Assembly (NCBI GenBank): GCA_017860615.1
Contig: JAGDMU010000019.1
Location: 1-63,726, forward strand
Source of the DNA: Pseudomonadota bacterium
GTDB taxonomy: Bacteria; Campylobacterota; Campylobacteria; Campylobacterales; Sulfurospirillaceae
Length of the DNA: 63,726 nucleotides
Direction of reading: 5' to 3'
The notes under the pieces were generated by a model. The model searched no databases and was not told where the DNA came from. It saw only the letters and a list, made by a program, of their open reading frames with translations. Position 1 is the first letter of the stretch. Every line of letters begins with the position of its first letter. Positions 45,400-54,903 of this stretch are shown here, in pieces. Position numbers and translations under genes: made by a program.

Positions 45400-46176
45400 C
45401 TAGGCGCCTTGCCGCAAGGTCTCCAGGCCGACGGCAAAATACTCGCGCAGCCAGTTGTTGGGCGCTATCCACCACGGCACCGGCGCACCCGCCATCCACG
45501 CCTGGCGGTAACCGGCAAGCCGCGCAATCCGGCACGCGCGCAGCGAATGATAATCGCTGGTGACGATGCCGACCGGCGTCGTGGCCAGCTTCACGCCGGC
45601 CTGTTCGAGCAGCAGCGCGCTAAAGCGCAGGTTTTCGACGGTGGTTTTGGAGCGGTTCTCGCGCACGATGCTGGCTTCCGGCAAGCCTTGCCGGATCAGG
45701 TAAGCGCACATCGCTTCGGCTTCGGCGATCGCTTCGTTGGCGCCCTGGCCGCCCGAAACGATGACTTTCAGCTGCGGATGCGTGCGGCTGATTTCGATCG
45801 CCTTGTCCAGCCTGAACTGCAGTGTCGGCGACGGCTCCAGTCCCTGCAGACCGGCGCCGAGCACGACGAGGTAGGGCGTTTCCTCGGCGATCGCGTCAGC
45901 GCCTGGCGTCGCCGAAAGATTCCAGACGACAAAGGCGGCGACGCTGATCAGCCAGAAGGCAAAGAGCAAGCAAGCGCCTGCCCTGGCGCGGCGAAACGTC
46001 GCATTCTGCTGTCCGCGTTCGATTGCCCGGTGAAAAAATGCGATGAGCAGAAAGCCCAAGCCGATGACTCCGGGAATAATCGTTCCGGCGTTGATTTTTC
46101 CGAGCGCCACGAGAGCGATCGAATCGATCAGAAAAACGCAGCCGATGGCGGCCCAGACTGTTTGTTTCAGCTTCAC
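45400..46176 (-). CDS. YdcF/ElyC-SanA family membrane protein (DUF218)
   Basis: The 258-residue protein has three membrane helices in its first 90 residues and then a DUF218 domain: YLVVLGAGLQG, LKVIVSGGQGANE, AEAMCAYLIRQGLPEASI, ENRSKTTVENLRFSA and VTSDYHSLRACRIA. Members such as ElyC and SanA act in envelope integrity. GTG 46176 overlaps the stop of the hydrolase gene (GTGA), so it is coupled to it. It is the last gene of the unit that begins at 54568. Confidence 0.88.
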   Translation of the reverse strand: MKLKQTVWAAIGCVFLIDSIALVALGKINAGTIIPGVIGLGFLLIAFFHRAIERGQQNATFRRARAGACLLFAFWLISVAAFVVWNLSATPGADAIAEETPYLVVLGAGLQGLEPSPTLQFRLDKAIEISRTHPQLKVIVSGGQGANEAIAEAEAMCAYLIRQGLPEASIVRENRSKTTVENLRFSALLLEQAGVKLATTPVGIVTSDYHSLRACRIARLAGYRQAWMAGAPVPWWIAPNNWLREYFAVGLETLRQGA

Positions 46177-47285
46177 GGCCTGATCTTCCAGTAGCGGCCG
46201 ATCGGATCGACGACCTGCTGCGGGCGCGAGCGCTGCGCAGCCTGGCCGATCCCGTCGATGATTTCCTTGATGTCGGTGAGCACCGAGTTGGCGTAGGCGT
46301 AGTACGAGTGGCCGAGAAAATCGGTCTCGACGCTGCTCGCGTCGAGCGTTTCGATTCCGGGAACGATGGTCAGGTCGGCGCCGGCGTCGCCCAAGCGCGG
46401 GTAGCCGTGCAGCTTTTTCGACGCCTGCAGCGCCTTGTCCTTGCTCGACGCGTAGAGTGTCACCGGGCGGCCGCCGGCGAGCAGCGCCGGGGCGATGTCG
46501 CGTTTGAAAACGTCGGCGTCGACGTCGGGAGCGAGCAGGATGATTTCGCGGAATTTGCCGCGCAGCTCGGGGCGCTCGCTCATCAGCGCGGCCATCGCGC
46601 GCGTCGTCGCGCGGTTGCCCATGCTGTGGGCGACGACGTAGATCTGGTCCGAACCCATGCGGGTGGCGACATCGATCAGGAAACTCTTGAGGTTGCTCTG
46701 CGACCACTCGATATTCGACTCGTCGACCGTGTAGCCGCCGAGCGACGCCTGCGAAGGCCAACTGTAGAAGACCGGTGCGAGGTCGAGCCCGAGTTCGGTC
46801 GACAGGTCGTGCGAAATCTGCGCCGTGCGCCGCGCCGCGTTGGCAAAGCTGACGTTGTAGCCGTGCACGAAAACGAACAGCTTGTGGCCGTCGGCACTTC
46901 TGACGCGCGCGGCAAGGTCGGCGAAGAAACGGTCCTTGTCCTGCTCGGCGACGGTCTGCAGGACCACGTGTTTTTCCGGATTGGCGCGAAATTCGAGGCG
47001 CCAGATCGACGGCGATTCGAGCTCGCCCGGACGGTGGTCAAGCGGGATGCTCACGTCGCAAACGCCGTAGCTCAAGGTGCCGCGCTCACCGCCGAACCAT
47101 TCGGCCGGCTGACGGCTGCCAGTCGGCTGCCGGTCGGTCGCGTAATTGACGCGAACGACCTTGTAATTGGGCTCGCCGCCGCGCGTTTGAATGCTGTCCG
47201 CCGGCTGCACGGGACTCGGACTGGCAGCGCAGCCGCAGAGCAGCAGCGCGGCGAGCAGAATGATAGTTCCGAATAAGCGGTGCAT
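46173..47285 (-). CDS. Alpha/beta hydrolase lipoprotein (DUF900 family)
   Basis: The 370-residue protein has a lipoprotein leader with lipobox-type LLCGC followed by AASPSP. The hydrolase core shows LFVFVHGYNVSFANAARR (oxyanion region), a nucleophile elbow AHSMGNRA (GxSxG-type AHSMG) and a late LGHSYYAYANSVL His. The family is DUF900, often found with caspases and TPR proteins. Substrate is unknown. ATG 47285 starts the leader; the longer frame overlaps the WD40-caspase gene end and is not used. Ten bases separate it from that gene. Confidence 0.88.
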   Translation of the reverse strand: MHRLFGTIILLAALLLCGCAASPSPVQPADSIQTRGGEPNYKVVRVNYATDRQPTGSRQPAEWFGGERGTLSYGVCDVSIPLDHRPGELESPSIWRLEFRANPEKHVVLQTVAEQDKDRFFADLAARVRSADGHKLFVFVHGYNVSFANAARRTAQISHDLSTELGLDLAPVFYSWPSQASLGGYTVDESNIEWSQSNLKSFLIDVATRMGSDQIYVVAHSMGNRATTRAMAALMSERPELRGKFREIILLAPDVDADVFKRDIAPALLAGGRPVTLYASSKDKALQASKKLHGYPRLGDAGADLTIVPGIETLDASSVETDFLGHSYYAYANSVLTDIKEIIDGIGQAAQRSRPQQVVDPIGRYWKIRP

Positions 47286-47295
47286 CGCCAGTTGC

Positions 47296-50200
47296 TCATT
47301 GTTTGCTCTCCATCGCCTTGATCGTCGCCGCCAGCAGTGTTTCGGTCTGCGCCGCCTCGTCGGCGGGCAGCACGACCTCGAAAGCGGCTTTCTCGGCGTC
47401 GCCCTGGAACAGCTTGGCGGTGACCCGCACGCCACCAGCTTCCTTGCGGTAACGCCCGCTCAATTGCCACGCTTCGGGGAAGTCGTCGGCATCGACATAG
47501 ACCAGCGTGCCGCGCGCGGCGGCGTAGGTTTCTTGCTTGAGACGGTCGTCGAAGCGCTTGCCGAGCTTGAGCACGTCGACCATGTCCTCGGCCATGCGGC
47601 CGATGGCGAAGCTCTCGCCCTGCGGCGAAGAGAGACGCGGTTCCTGGATGCCGCCGATTTGGCGCGCCAGCCTGGGCACTTCGTCGCGCGTATATTGGAA
47701 CAGCCGCTGCACGTCGACGATCTCGTCCTTGAGCGCAGCGCCTTTCATTCCGGTGAGCAGCGCGTAGGTCAGTAGTCCCTGGCCGAACTGGGTCGCCTCG
47801 TAGCTCACGCGGTCGGCGGCGGCACCGGCGAGGATGTGGATTCCGGTCCGGTCCTTGAGTTGTTCGAGCGCGATCACCTGCGCGCCGGGAATCTGCCGCT
47901 TGGCGACCAGCTTGTCGATGGCGCCGCCGGCGGCGCAGGTGTCGAGCACCAGCACCTGTTTGCTGGCCTTGATCGCCTTGATCCAGTCGGTGAGCTCGCT
48001 GCTCGAGATTCCCCACAGCTTGCGCACCGCCGGATCGGCGAGGTCGGTGCTCTGCGCTTCGCGGGCGAGGTAGTAGTACTCGGCTTCGCCCGCCGCGCCG
48101 GGCGTCATCACGCCGTGTCCGGCGAGATAGACGAGCAGGATGTCGCCGGCCTTGGCCTCGTTGGCGATGGCTTCGAATGCGCGGCGCAGGTTGTCGCGGC
48201 TGGGCAGGCTTTCGGCGGGCGGCGTACCCGTCTCGCCGGGAGTGTAATCGGAAAAGCGATGGATGCGAACGCGATCGGCGCCGAACAGCCGTGCTCCGCC
48301 GAGTTCAAGCGCCGTCGCGAAGTCGGCGGCATCCTTGCCGGAGAACGCCAGGCGCAGCGCCGATCCGGCGTACTGGCTGACGCCCATGACCACCGCGTGC
48401 AGCGTCACTGCTTCGGCGGCAGTGGCCTTGTCGCCTGCCGAGCGCACCGGGCCGCGCGCGGCAGCTCCGGCGACGACGAGTTGCGCCGCCGGGCTCGGGA
48501 TGTGGCCGGCAGCGGGCCAGGCGACGACGTCGACGCGGTTGTCGCCGGGCAGCAGGCGGTCGGGGTCAAGATCGATGGCAAGAGTCGCCGTTTTTCCCGA
48601 GAGCGCTTTGCCGGCCGCAGCGTCGGCGGCGACCTCCTTGCCGTTGACGCGCACGCGAACGCGGCCGTAGCCGTCGCCGCGGTCGGTGAGTTTGATCGCC
48701 AGGCGCAACGGATTCTTGGCGTCGGCGCTGAGCGCGACCTCGGGCCACTTGTGCAGCAGCGCGTCCTCGAATTTGGGGACGGTACGCAGCGCTTCCTGGT
48801 CGAAACCCATGATCTTTTGCAGCAGTCCCGGGTCGTAATAGCGGTCTTTGAGCTGCGCCAAGTCGATCGGCGTGTTCTCGAAAACCCAGTGCAGATGCGG
48901 GTTGTCGCCGCCGTTCGAGGCGTCGAAGCGGCCTTCGGGATCGCTGACCGCCCAGTGGCCGTCGGTGAACGAGGAGAGCGTCGCGAGCAGCGCGCCGTCG
49001 GCGACTCGCCAGAGCTTGATGGTGCGGTCGAAGCTGCTCGAGACGACGATTTTTCCGTCAGGCGTGAAGGCGACGCTGCCGACGTCAGCCGAATGGCCCG
49101 TGAGTACGTGCAATGGCTCGCCGGTTTCGGCGTCCCAGAGCCTGACCGTCTTATCCTCGCCGGCTGAAGCGATGATTTTACCGTCGGCGGAAAGCGCCGC
49201 GCCATGGACCTGTCCGCGATGGCTGTCCATTACCCGCAGATTGTGGCCGCTGGCCACGTCCCAGACCTTGATCTCGCGCGATCCAGTAGAAATCAACCGT
49301 TTGCCGTCAGGCGAGAAGGTAATGCTGTTGACACCGTTTTTGTGCCCGGAAAAGTTGAGTTTTTGCTTGCCCGTCGCGATGTCGAACAGCTTGATTTCGC
49401 CGCCGTCGGCACCCGACGCCAAGCGCTTTCCATCAGGCGAGAAAGCGATGCTCTCGACCGGTTTATCGTTGCCCGCGAAACTGCGCTGCTTGCGCCCGCT
49501 ACGCACATCGCTGAGCTCGACGGAATGATCGGTTCCGCCCACAGCAACCAAGTTGCCGTCAGCGGAAAAAGCGATATCGGAAGCGCCCTCTGCTCGTCCG
49601 GCGATGGCGTGCAACTGGTGGCCGGTGGCTACGTCGAGCAGCAGCAGATGATTCTCCTTGCCGCCGGTAGCCAGTGTTTTACTGTCGGGCGAAAAAACGA
49701 CCTGTCCGTCGCCGACCAGCGTACGCAGTTCGCGTCCGCTCGAAAAATCCCAGAGCGTGAGTTTCCCGTCGATCGCTGTCGATGCCAGACTTCGACCATC
49801 GGGGGACAAGCCCAGCCTATACACTGGCGATCCATATCCAGCGAACGAGCGCACTCTTTTTCCACTGGCCACGTCCCATAGCAGGAGAACATCGGTCGGC
49901 GTTTCGACTCCATTTCGGAACGCCATTCCCGCCGACAGCGCGCTCTTGCCGTCCGGCGAGAAAGTGGCGCTCTCGATCGCGTATCCATGCCCTGTGAGCG
50001 TCTTGATCTCGCGTCCCTTTGCGGCGTCCCAGAGCTTGAGCGTCTGGTCCGCGCTGCCTGACAACACGGTTTTGCCGTCGGCGGAAAAGACGACGCTGGT
50101 GACCTTCTTAGCGTGTCCGGTGAGCGTCGCCAGCAGCTTGCCGGTGGCGACGTCCCAGAGCCTGATCGTCTTGTCGTTGCTTCCCGAGACGAGGCGCTTG

Positions 50201-50937
50201 CCGTCAGGCGAGAAAGCGACGCTGACAACGTCTTCATCGTGTCCGGCCAAAGTCGCGATCTCCTTGCCCGTCGCGACGTCCCAGAGCGAGACGCTGTTGC
50301 TCTTGCGCTGGCGATCCTTGACGCTGCCGTTGCCGCTTGCCACGGTCTTGCCGTCGGGCGAGAAGGCGACGCTTTTGGCCTCGTCGCCGTGGCCGGAGAA
50401 GGTGAGCAGTTCGCTGCCGCTGGCGACGTCCCAGAGCTTGATCGTGTCGTCCTTGTCGGAGCTCTTGAAGAAGCCGCTTTCGCCTCCTTCGCCAGCCGAG
50501 ACCAGCGTCTTTCCGTCGGGCGAGAAAGCCAGGCCATTGACCGCGCCGCCGTGGCCGGCGAGCGTGCGCAGCTCGCGACCGGTCGCGACGTCCCAGAGCT
50601 TGATGGTGTGATCCTTGCTGCTGAAAATGACCATTCCGCCGCCCGAAGCGACGGTTCTGCCATCGGGCGAGAAAGCGACGCTCGAAACCGACCCCTGATG
50701 GCCGACGAAGCTGCGCAGTTCGCGGCCGCTCGCGACGTCCCAGAGTTTGAGCGTGTAGTCGTATCCACCCGAGACGACGGTCTTGCCGTCGGGCGAGAAA
50801 GCCCCGCTGACCGCAAAATGGCCCGACTGAACGACCAACTGCGGAGGATCGGCAGGCCGATCAGCCGCTAGCGCCGCCACGCTCATCGCTAACGTGACGC
50901 ACGATATCCAGAACCTCATCGACAAAGGCATTTTCAT
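47296..50937 (-). CDS. Exported WD40-repeat caspase-like protein
   Basis: The 1213-residue protein has a signal peptide (about 8-25) and 14 WD40 repeats (about 35-690), enough for two seven-bladed propellers. Typical units are FSPDGKTVVSGGYDYTLKLW and FTPDGKIVVSSSFDRTIKLW. A linker with Ig-like character follows. The caspase domain begins near 845 (LHAVVMGVSQYAGSALRL), with His near 940 (YLAGHGVM) and Cys near 1000 (LDTCAAGG). The propellers probably sense a protein ligand and release the peptidase. ATG 50937 follows TAGGAGAAACGGC. It belongs to the unit starting at 54568. Confidence 0.9.
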   Translation of the reverse strand: MKMPLSMRFWISCVTLAMSVAALAADRPADPPQLVVQSGHFAVSGAFSPDGKTVVSGGYDYTLKLWDVASGRELRSFVGHQGSVSSVAFSPDGRTVASGGGMVIFSSKDHTIKLWDVATGRELRTLAGHGGAVNGLAFSPDGKTLVSAGEGGESGFFKSSDKDDTIKLWDVASGSELLTFSGHGDEAKSVAFSPDGKTVASGNGSVKDRQRKSNSVSLWDVATGKEIATLAGHDEDVVSVAFSPDGKRLVSGSNDKTIRLWDVATGKLLATLTGHAKKVTSVVFSADGKTVLSGSADQTLKLWDAAKGREIKTLTGHGYAIESATFSPDGKSALSAGMAFRNGVETPTDVLLLWDVASGKRVRSFAGYGSPVYRLGLSPDGRSLASTAIDGKLTLWDFSSGRELRTLVGDGQVVFSPDSKTLATGGKENHLLLLDVATGHQLHAIAGRAEGASDIAFSADGNLVAVGGTDHSVELSDVRSGRKQRSFAGNDKPVESIAFSPDGKRLASGADGGEIKLFDIATGKQKLNFSGHKNGVNSITFSPDGKRLISTGSREIKVWDVASGHNLRVMDSHRGQVHGAALSADGKIIASAGEDKTVRLWDAETGEPLHVLTGHSADVGSVAFTPDGKIVVSSSFDRTIKLWRVADGALLATLSSFTDGHWAVSDPEGRFDASNGGDNPHLHWVFENTPIDLAQLKDRYYDPGLLQKIMGFDQEALRTVPKFEDALLHKWPEVALSADAKNPLRLAIKLTDRGDGYGRVRVRVNGKEVAADAAAGKALSGKTATLAIDLDPDRLLPGDNRVDVVAWPAAGHIPSPAAQLVVAGAAARGPVRSAGDKATAAEAVTLHAVVMGVSQYAGSALRLAFSGKDAADFATALELGGARLFGADRVRIHRFSDYTPGETGTPPAESLPSRDNLRRAFEAIANEAKAGDILLVYLAGHGVMTPGAAGEAEYYYLAREAQSTDLADPAVRKLWGISSSELTDWIKAIKASKQVLVLDTCAAGGAIDKLVAKRQIPGAQVIALEQLKDRTGIHILAGAAADRVSYEATQFGQGLLTYALLTGMKGAALKDEIVDVQRLFQYTRDEVPRLARQIGGIQEPRLSSPQGESFAIGRMAEDMVDVLKLGKRFDDRLKQETYAAARGTLVYVDADDFPEAWQLSGRYRKEAGGVRVTAKLFQGDAEKAAFEVVLPADEAAQTETLLAATIKAMESKQ

Positions 50938-50994
50938 TACGCCGTTTCTCCTAGTGTCACCCCCGCACGATTGCCATGCGCCAAATCGTTTCGC

Positions 50995-53643
50995 TCAAAT
51001 CGAGTTGCCGATCAATACGAACGGCGCCCAGAAATACGGATGCGAATAAGGCGCCTTGGGATCTGCGGTAAAGCCCTTGTTATTGATTGCAGCGGGCACG
51101 AGCCTGATTGTTCCGCGCAGTCCAAACGGTTTCTCTGAATCGATCTGTTCCGGTTTCATGATTCCATTGAGCAACGCAATTTGCGCCTGCCTAAGTGCAT
51201 CAGCCGTACTGAAATGGTTCCTTTCGCGGCCACTATAGAGATATCGCATGAGTTCAGGCGTACTGGCGTCTGATATTGACCAAAGGCTTGCCAAGACCGC
51301 CTTCGCTCCCTTGTTTTGGGCCAATGTCCCCATTCCCTCCACCTCACGCCCATCGGCTGCGCGCCCGCCAGACATGGCGGTTTCGCACGCTGATAAAGTC
51401 AGTAAATCGAGTTTTCCAAAGTGAAAATCACCTTCGCGCAGTTGGCGAAGCGTTAACGGCTTACCGTCACCCAGCAGAAGAAACGAATCCTCCTCAGTTC
51501 CTGGGGTGAATTTGAAATGACTGGCGACGTGGAGTACGGCCAATTCCTTGGCAAGACTTGTACGCATCTGCGCTGAGGTGAATTGTTCGTCAAGATGGAT
51601 TTCGCCGGCAAGTCCGCTGTCGCCGACGATCGAGTCAAGCTCCTGGCGTACACCTGGCAGGGCAGAAAAACCTCCTTGCGCTTGTGATGCGCCAAAAGCG
51701 GATATTTCCCAGCGACGGAAAGGGCGAACGGTCTCTTCTATCTGCGCCGCCGCGGTGTACATGCTCAAGGCGTACTGCTCGACGAGATATCGTTCGCCAT
51801 CATGAAGCGCGGCAAATGGGATGTAGCGCAGACCGCCTTCCAGCGACAACAAGAGCGTCTTGACTTGCGCCGTCTTCAATTCGGATGCAATCGGAGCAAT
51901 CAGCACGCCATACAGTGCCTTGGCGTCCGGACGGGGGTCAGCGAACCGGTTTTCCAGTTTTTGTCTGAATGAAACCAACTTGCGGTGAAAATCATCGCGG
52001 TCGATATCAACCGTTCGGACGAGAATCCCCCTTCCTGTAGTGACCAGCATTCGAATACGGTCGCCGACGATAAGGTACTCGACCAAGGCAACGTTCTTGC
52101 CGAAGGACGATATTTCGGCTCTGGTTTTGGCCAGCCTTGCGTCTTGAACGGTTGTTTTTTCCGGCGCTGTTTCCCGGCCGAGCGCTGTCGTCAATTCGTC
52201 GAATTGCTTGAGGAATCTTTTTTCGAGCGTCGAAAGTGACGCCCGGATCTCCTGGTCCTTGATGTTCTTCCGGGATGAATCGTCGCCATGGGTGCTGTTC
52301 TCGTCATGCCGTTTTTGCCAAAGAAGGCGCGCTTCTTCGGACAAGCCGTCAAATGTCATTGCCCAGGCTTGTTCCGAGTCGTTGAATTCAACACGCGTTC
52401 TTCGTGAATCACCAGCGGCGTCGCGACGAATAAAATCGAAATACTCTTCTTCCTTGAGCATCTTCAGGACTTGAGTGGCTTCCGAAATTCTTTCCTGGTC
52501 AATTAACCAATTGGCCAATTCATGGTAAATCTGCTGGTTTTTATCGATTAGTGATTTTCGTACGCCACGGTCCATCGTCAGCGCGTTGAACCGGATTTCT
52601 TGAAATATATTGACCGCCTGTTTGGCAAAGAAAATGGCTGCGCCGGTCTGGCCCTGGCCATCATGAAACCTGGCCAGGTTGGCAAGAATATTAAAGCTGT
52701 TTTCAGGCACTGTTGCGGCGATGCTGATCAGTAACGCCCGCTCATATAAACCCCTGGATTTTTCTGGCTGGTTTGTCGCCTCATAGACGCTGGCGAGGTT
52801 GTTCATATTGCTCGCATTGCTTATGTGGAGGGGCCCGAGACTTGATTCAGCGATTGCCAGAGCCTGTTCGTAAAGCTGAACAGCCTTGTCGTAGTTCTCC
52901 AAGTGATAATGAACGCTGGCGATATTGTTTAATCGGATTGCCGCCGCCACATGATCTGAACCGAATACCTTGATGGTGATGGCCAGAGCGCGCTCATAGA
53001 GCGCAAGCGCCTGCTCGTACCGCTGCAGTTGAACATAAACACTGGCAAGGTTATTGAGGCTGCGCCCGGTTTCAAATGACTGTGGCCCGAAAGATTCTTC
53101 CCGTATCGACAGCGACCTTTCCAGCAGAGCCAGCGCTTGATCTGGTTGACCGGTTTGCTTGTACAACAGTCCGAGGTTGTTGAGACTGGTTGCCGTGGCC
53201 GGGTGCCGGGCCCCCAGCTTTGTCTGCGTGATCGTCAGGGCTCTTTCGATCAGTGGCAGTGCAGTGCCAAACTCGCCGAGTTCGCGCTGCATTCCCCCTT
53301 GGTTATTGAGCACCACCGCGACATCGGGATGATCAGACCCGTGGATCTGTTCAATCAGGTTCAGTGAGCTTTCATACATCGGTCGCGCTTCTTCATGGCG
53401 CCCCAGGTTGTAAAGCACCTCGGCGAGGTTGTTTAAGGCGACTGCGGTCGCATACTTTGAATCCGCCTCACGCAATGATTTCCGGGCGAGGGGCTCGGCG
53501 GCGGCATACTTCCCTTCTTGAAACGTACTAATAAGCGCTGAGTCCGATGGGCCAAGCATGTCCGCACGGCATTCGCCATGGCTCCCCATTCCCATGAGCG
53601 AAAGGGCAGCAGCCAGCAGAAATGATTTTCTGGCCTGGCTCAT
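50995..53643 (-). CDS. Exported TPR-CHAT peptidase-like protein
   Basis: The 882-residue protein starts with a signal peptide (SFLLAAALSLMGMG). TPR repeats of the 42-residue kinesin-light-chain type run from about 55 to 390 (TALNNLAEVLYNLGRHEEARP, SLNNLGLLYKQTGQPDQALAL). A helical linker precedes the CHAT domain (about 560-880) with GGLRYIPFAALHDGERYL, His709 in HVASHFKF and Cys753 in LSACETAMSGG, the catalytic dyad of this caspase relative. ATG 53643 starts the signal peptide; the longer frame is unsupported. Base composition is more AT-rich than neighbours, suggesting later acquisition. Confidence 0.9.
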   Translation of the reverse strand: MSQARKSFLLAAALSLMGMGSHGECRADMLGPSDSALISTFQEGKYAAAEPLARKSLREADSKYATAVALNNLAEVLYNLGRHEEARPMYESSLNLIEQIHGSDHPDVAVVLNNQGGMQRELGEFGTALPLIERALTITQTKLGARHPATATSLNNLGLLYKQTGQPDQALALLERSLSIREESFGPQSFETGRSLNNLASVYVQLQRYEQALALYERALAITIKVFGSDHVAAAIRLNNIASVHYHLENYDKAVQLYEQALAIAESSLGPLHISNASNMNNLASVYEATNQPEKSRGLYERALLISIAATVPENSFNILANLARFHDGQGQTGAAIFFAKQAVNIFQEIRFNALTMDRGVRKSLIDKNQQIYHELANWLIDQERISEATQVLKMLKEEEYFDFIRRDAAGDSRRTRVEFNDSEQAWAMTFDGLSEEARLLWQKRHDENSTHGDDSSRKNIKDQEIRASLSTLEKRFLKQFDELTTALGRETAPEKTTVQDARLAKTRAEISSFGKNVALVEYLIVGDRIRMLVTTGRGILVRTVDIDRDDFHRKLVSFRQKLENRFADPRPDAKALYGVLIAPIASELKTAQVKTLLLSLEGGLRYIPFAALHDGERYLVEQYALSMYTAAAQIEETVRPFRRWEISAFGASQAQGGFSALPGVRQELDSIVGDSGLAGEIHLDEQFTSAQMRTSLAKELAVLHVASHFKFTPGTEEDSFLLLGDGKPLTLRQLREGDFHFGKLDLLTLSACETAMSGGRAADGREVEGMGTLAQNKGAKAVLASLWSISDASTPELMRYLYSGRERNHFSTADALRQAQIALLNGIMKPEQIDSEKPFGLRGTIRLVPAAINNKGFTADPKAPYSHPYFWAPFVLIGNSI

Positions 53644-53677
53644 GGTCCGGTCCTTGCAAAAAGGAAAGACACCACGA

Positions 53678-54568
53678 CTAACGGAGGTCAATTCGTATCG
53701 TGTCATTCGCGTTGCCCGAATAGCCCTTGCCGTAAAATTCGCCACGTTTTGTCACGCCGCCCGGCAGCTTTGCGACGTACTGATAGAGGCCTAATACTTC
53801 GGGTATGCTGGCTTTTGTTCCTGAAAAGCGCTGCGATTTCCATCCGGTACATTTTTCCTGGTTCTCCGGGGCGACCCCGATCAACTGGCAAATCCGGAAA
53901 TTGAAGAAAGGAATGTAGGAAAACGTTACCAGTGCCGAATTGCCGATAATGTCGGTACTTTCCTCTCCCGCGCCGCATTCTGACTTTGCTTTGAATAACG
54001 GCTTGCCCTTGTTCTGCGCGCGATATTGCTGCAGGGATTTCAGGAGCTCATTCGTGTTTTTCGCTATTTTCTTTTTTGCTGCGAAAAAAGAAACGCCATA
54101 GTCGCCTTTGTCTTCAATTCGCCAGGAGCCTGATGATCCGAGGCTATCGATCCCGATCTGGTCGATGTTGTCGATGTGTTTCTTCCAAACGGCTTCGGGA
54201 ATTCCGTATTTTTTTAGGTTGTCTTCCAGCTTCATCGCATAATTCGCCGAAACAATTGCCGCGTCTTGCGAACTAAACTGTTTTACATTGTAGTCAAACG
54301 GAACTGAATTATGGCATTCCGATATGTCGTAATATTTACCCCCTTCCGAGGTGTCGTAATTTCCTGCTAAGCCTGTTTTTTTATCCGGCGTTTTTGATTT
54401 TGAATGAAATTCGTTTTCCTTGACGGCGGTGTCGTGCAAGGCGGTTTTTATTGCGCTATATATTTCATTGGGTGACAGTTTTCCGAAATCTATATCTCTT
54501 TCTTGTGCTTGCGCTGAATTAAGGGAAATATAGAGTGCTGCATTGATTATTAAAATCAGGATTCGCAT
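53678..54568 (-). CDS. Exported hypothetical protein in AT-rich DNA
   Basis: The 296-residue protein has a signal peptide (RILILIINAALYISLNSAQA). The mature part is Lys-rich with several cysteines (ISECHNS, KSECGAGEE, FRICQLIG, EKCTGW) that may form disulphides. No family recognised. The DNA is much richer in A and T than the rest of the window, pointing to a foreign origin. ATG 54568 gives a clean signal peptide; the frame extends 35 codons further without a better start. It heads the unit that continues with TPR-CHAT and WD40-caspase. Confidence 0.7.
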   Translation of the reverse strand: MRILILIINAALYISLNSAQAQERDIDFGKLSPNEIYSAIKTALHDTAVKENEFHSKSKTPDKKTGLAGNYDTSEGGKYYDISECHNSVPFDYNVKQFSSQDAAIVSANYAMKLEDNLKKYGIPEAVWKKHIDNIDQIGIDSLGSSGSWRIEDKGDYGVSFFAAKKKIAKNTNELLKSLQQYRAQNKGKPLFKAKSECGAGEESTDIIGNSALVTFSYIPFFNFRICQLIGVAPENQEKCTGWKSQRFSGTKASIPEVLGLYQYVAKLPGGVTKRGEFYGKGYSGNANDTIRIDLR

Positions 54569-54903
54569 ATGTCGCCTATTGGTAATTGACCGGAGTGTGA
54601 AAGTTGGAAGAACTGGTCGCATCGCTGCTTTTTTTATCAGCCGGTGTCTAAAAATCGATACCACCCGGCTCAATTAAGTGGTGCGCCAACGTTTATTCAT
54701 GCCCGATGAAAATGCCCGTGGCGCGGTCTATTGAGAAGAGTTGTGAGCGCGACGTCTGCGTTCCCGACAGAAATCCGCAACTCGAACCGGTTTTCTGCCG
54801 AATATGCCGTGGCAAATGGGCGCTCATTTCCGTCGAGCGCAGGCCGTCAATCGGTGGACGCGTTTCCGGCGTTTTTGTCAGGCGCTCAGATTCTTTGCAG
54901 CTT
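54569..54903. other. Intergenic region carrying site C, no clear gene
   Basis: These 335 bases separate the FecR-like gene from the AT-rich unit. They hold the ECF-type site C. A minus-strand frame (54693-54914, or from ATG 54827) could encode a 44-73-residue peptide but lacks a recognisable pattern, so it is not called. The predicted transcript leader to 54568 is long (about 280 bases). Confidence 0.55.
54857..54882 (-). promoter_or_regulatory. ECF-type promoter (site C) for the TPR-CHAT / WD40-caspase unit
   Basis: Minus strand CCTGAC, 16 bases, CGTCCACC. Outside the spacer its 40-base context is nearly identical to site A (shared AGCGCCTGACAAAA and ACCGATTGA). Confidence 0.68.
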
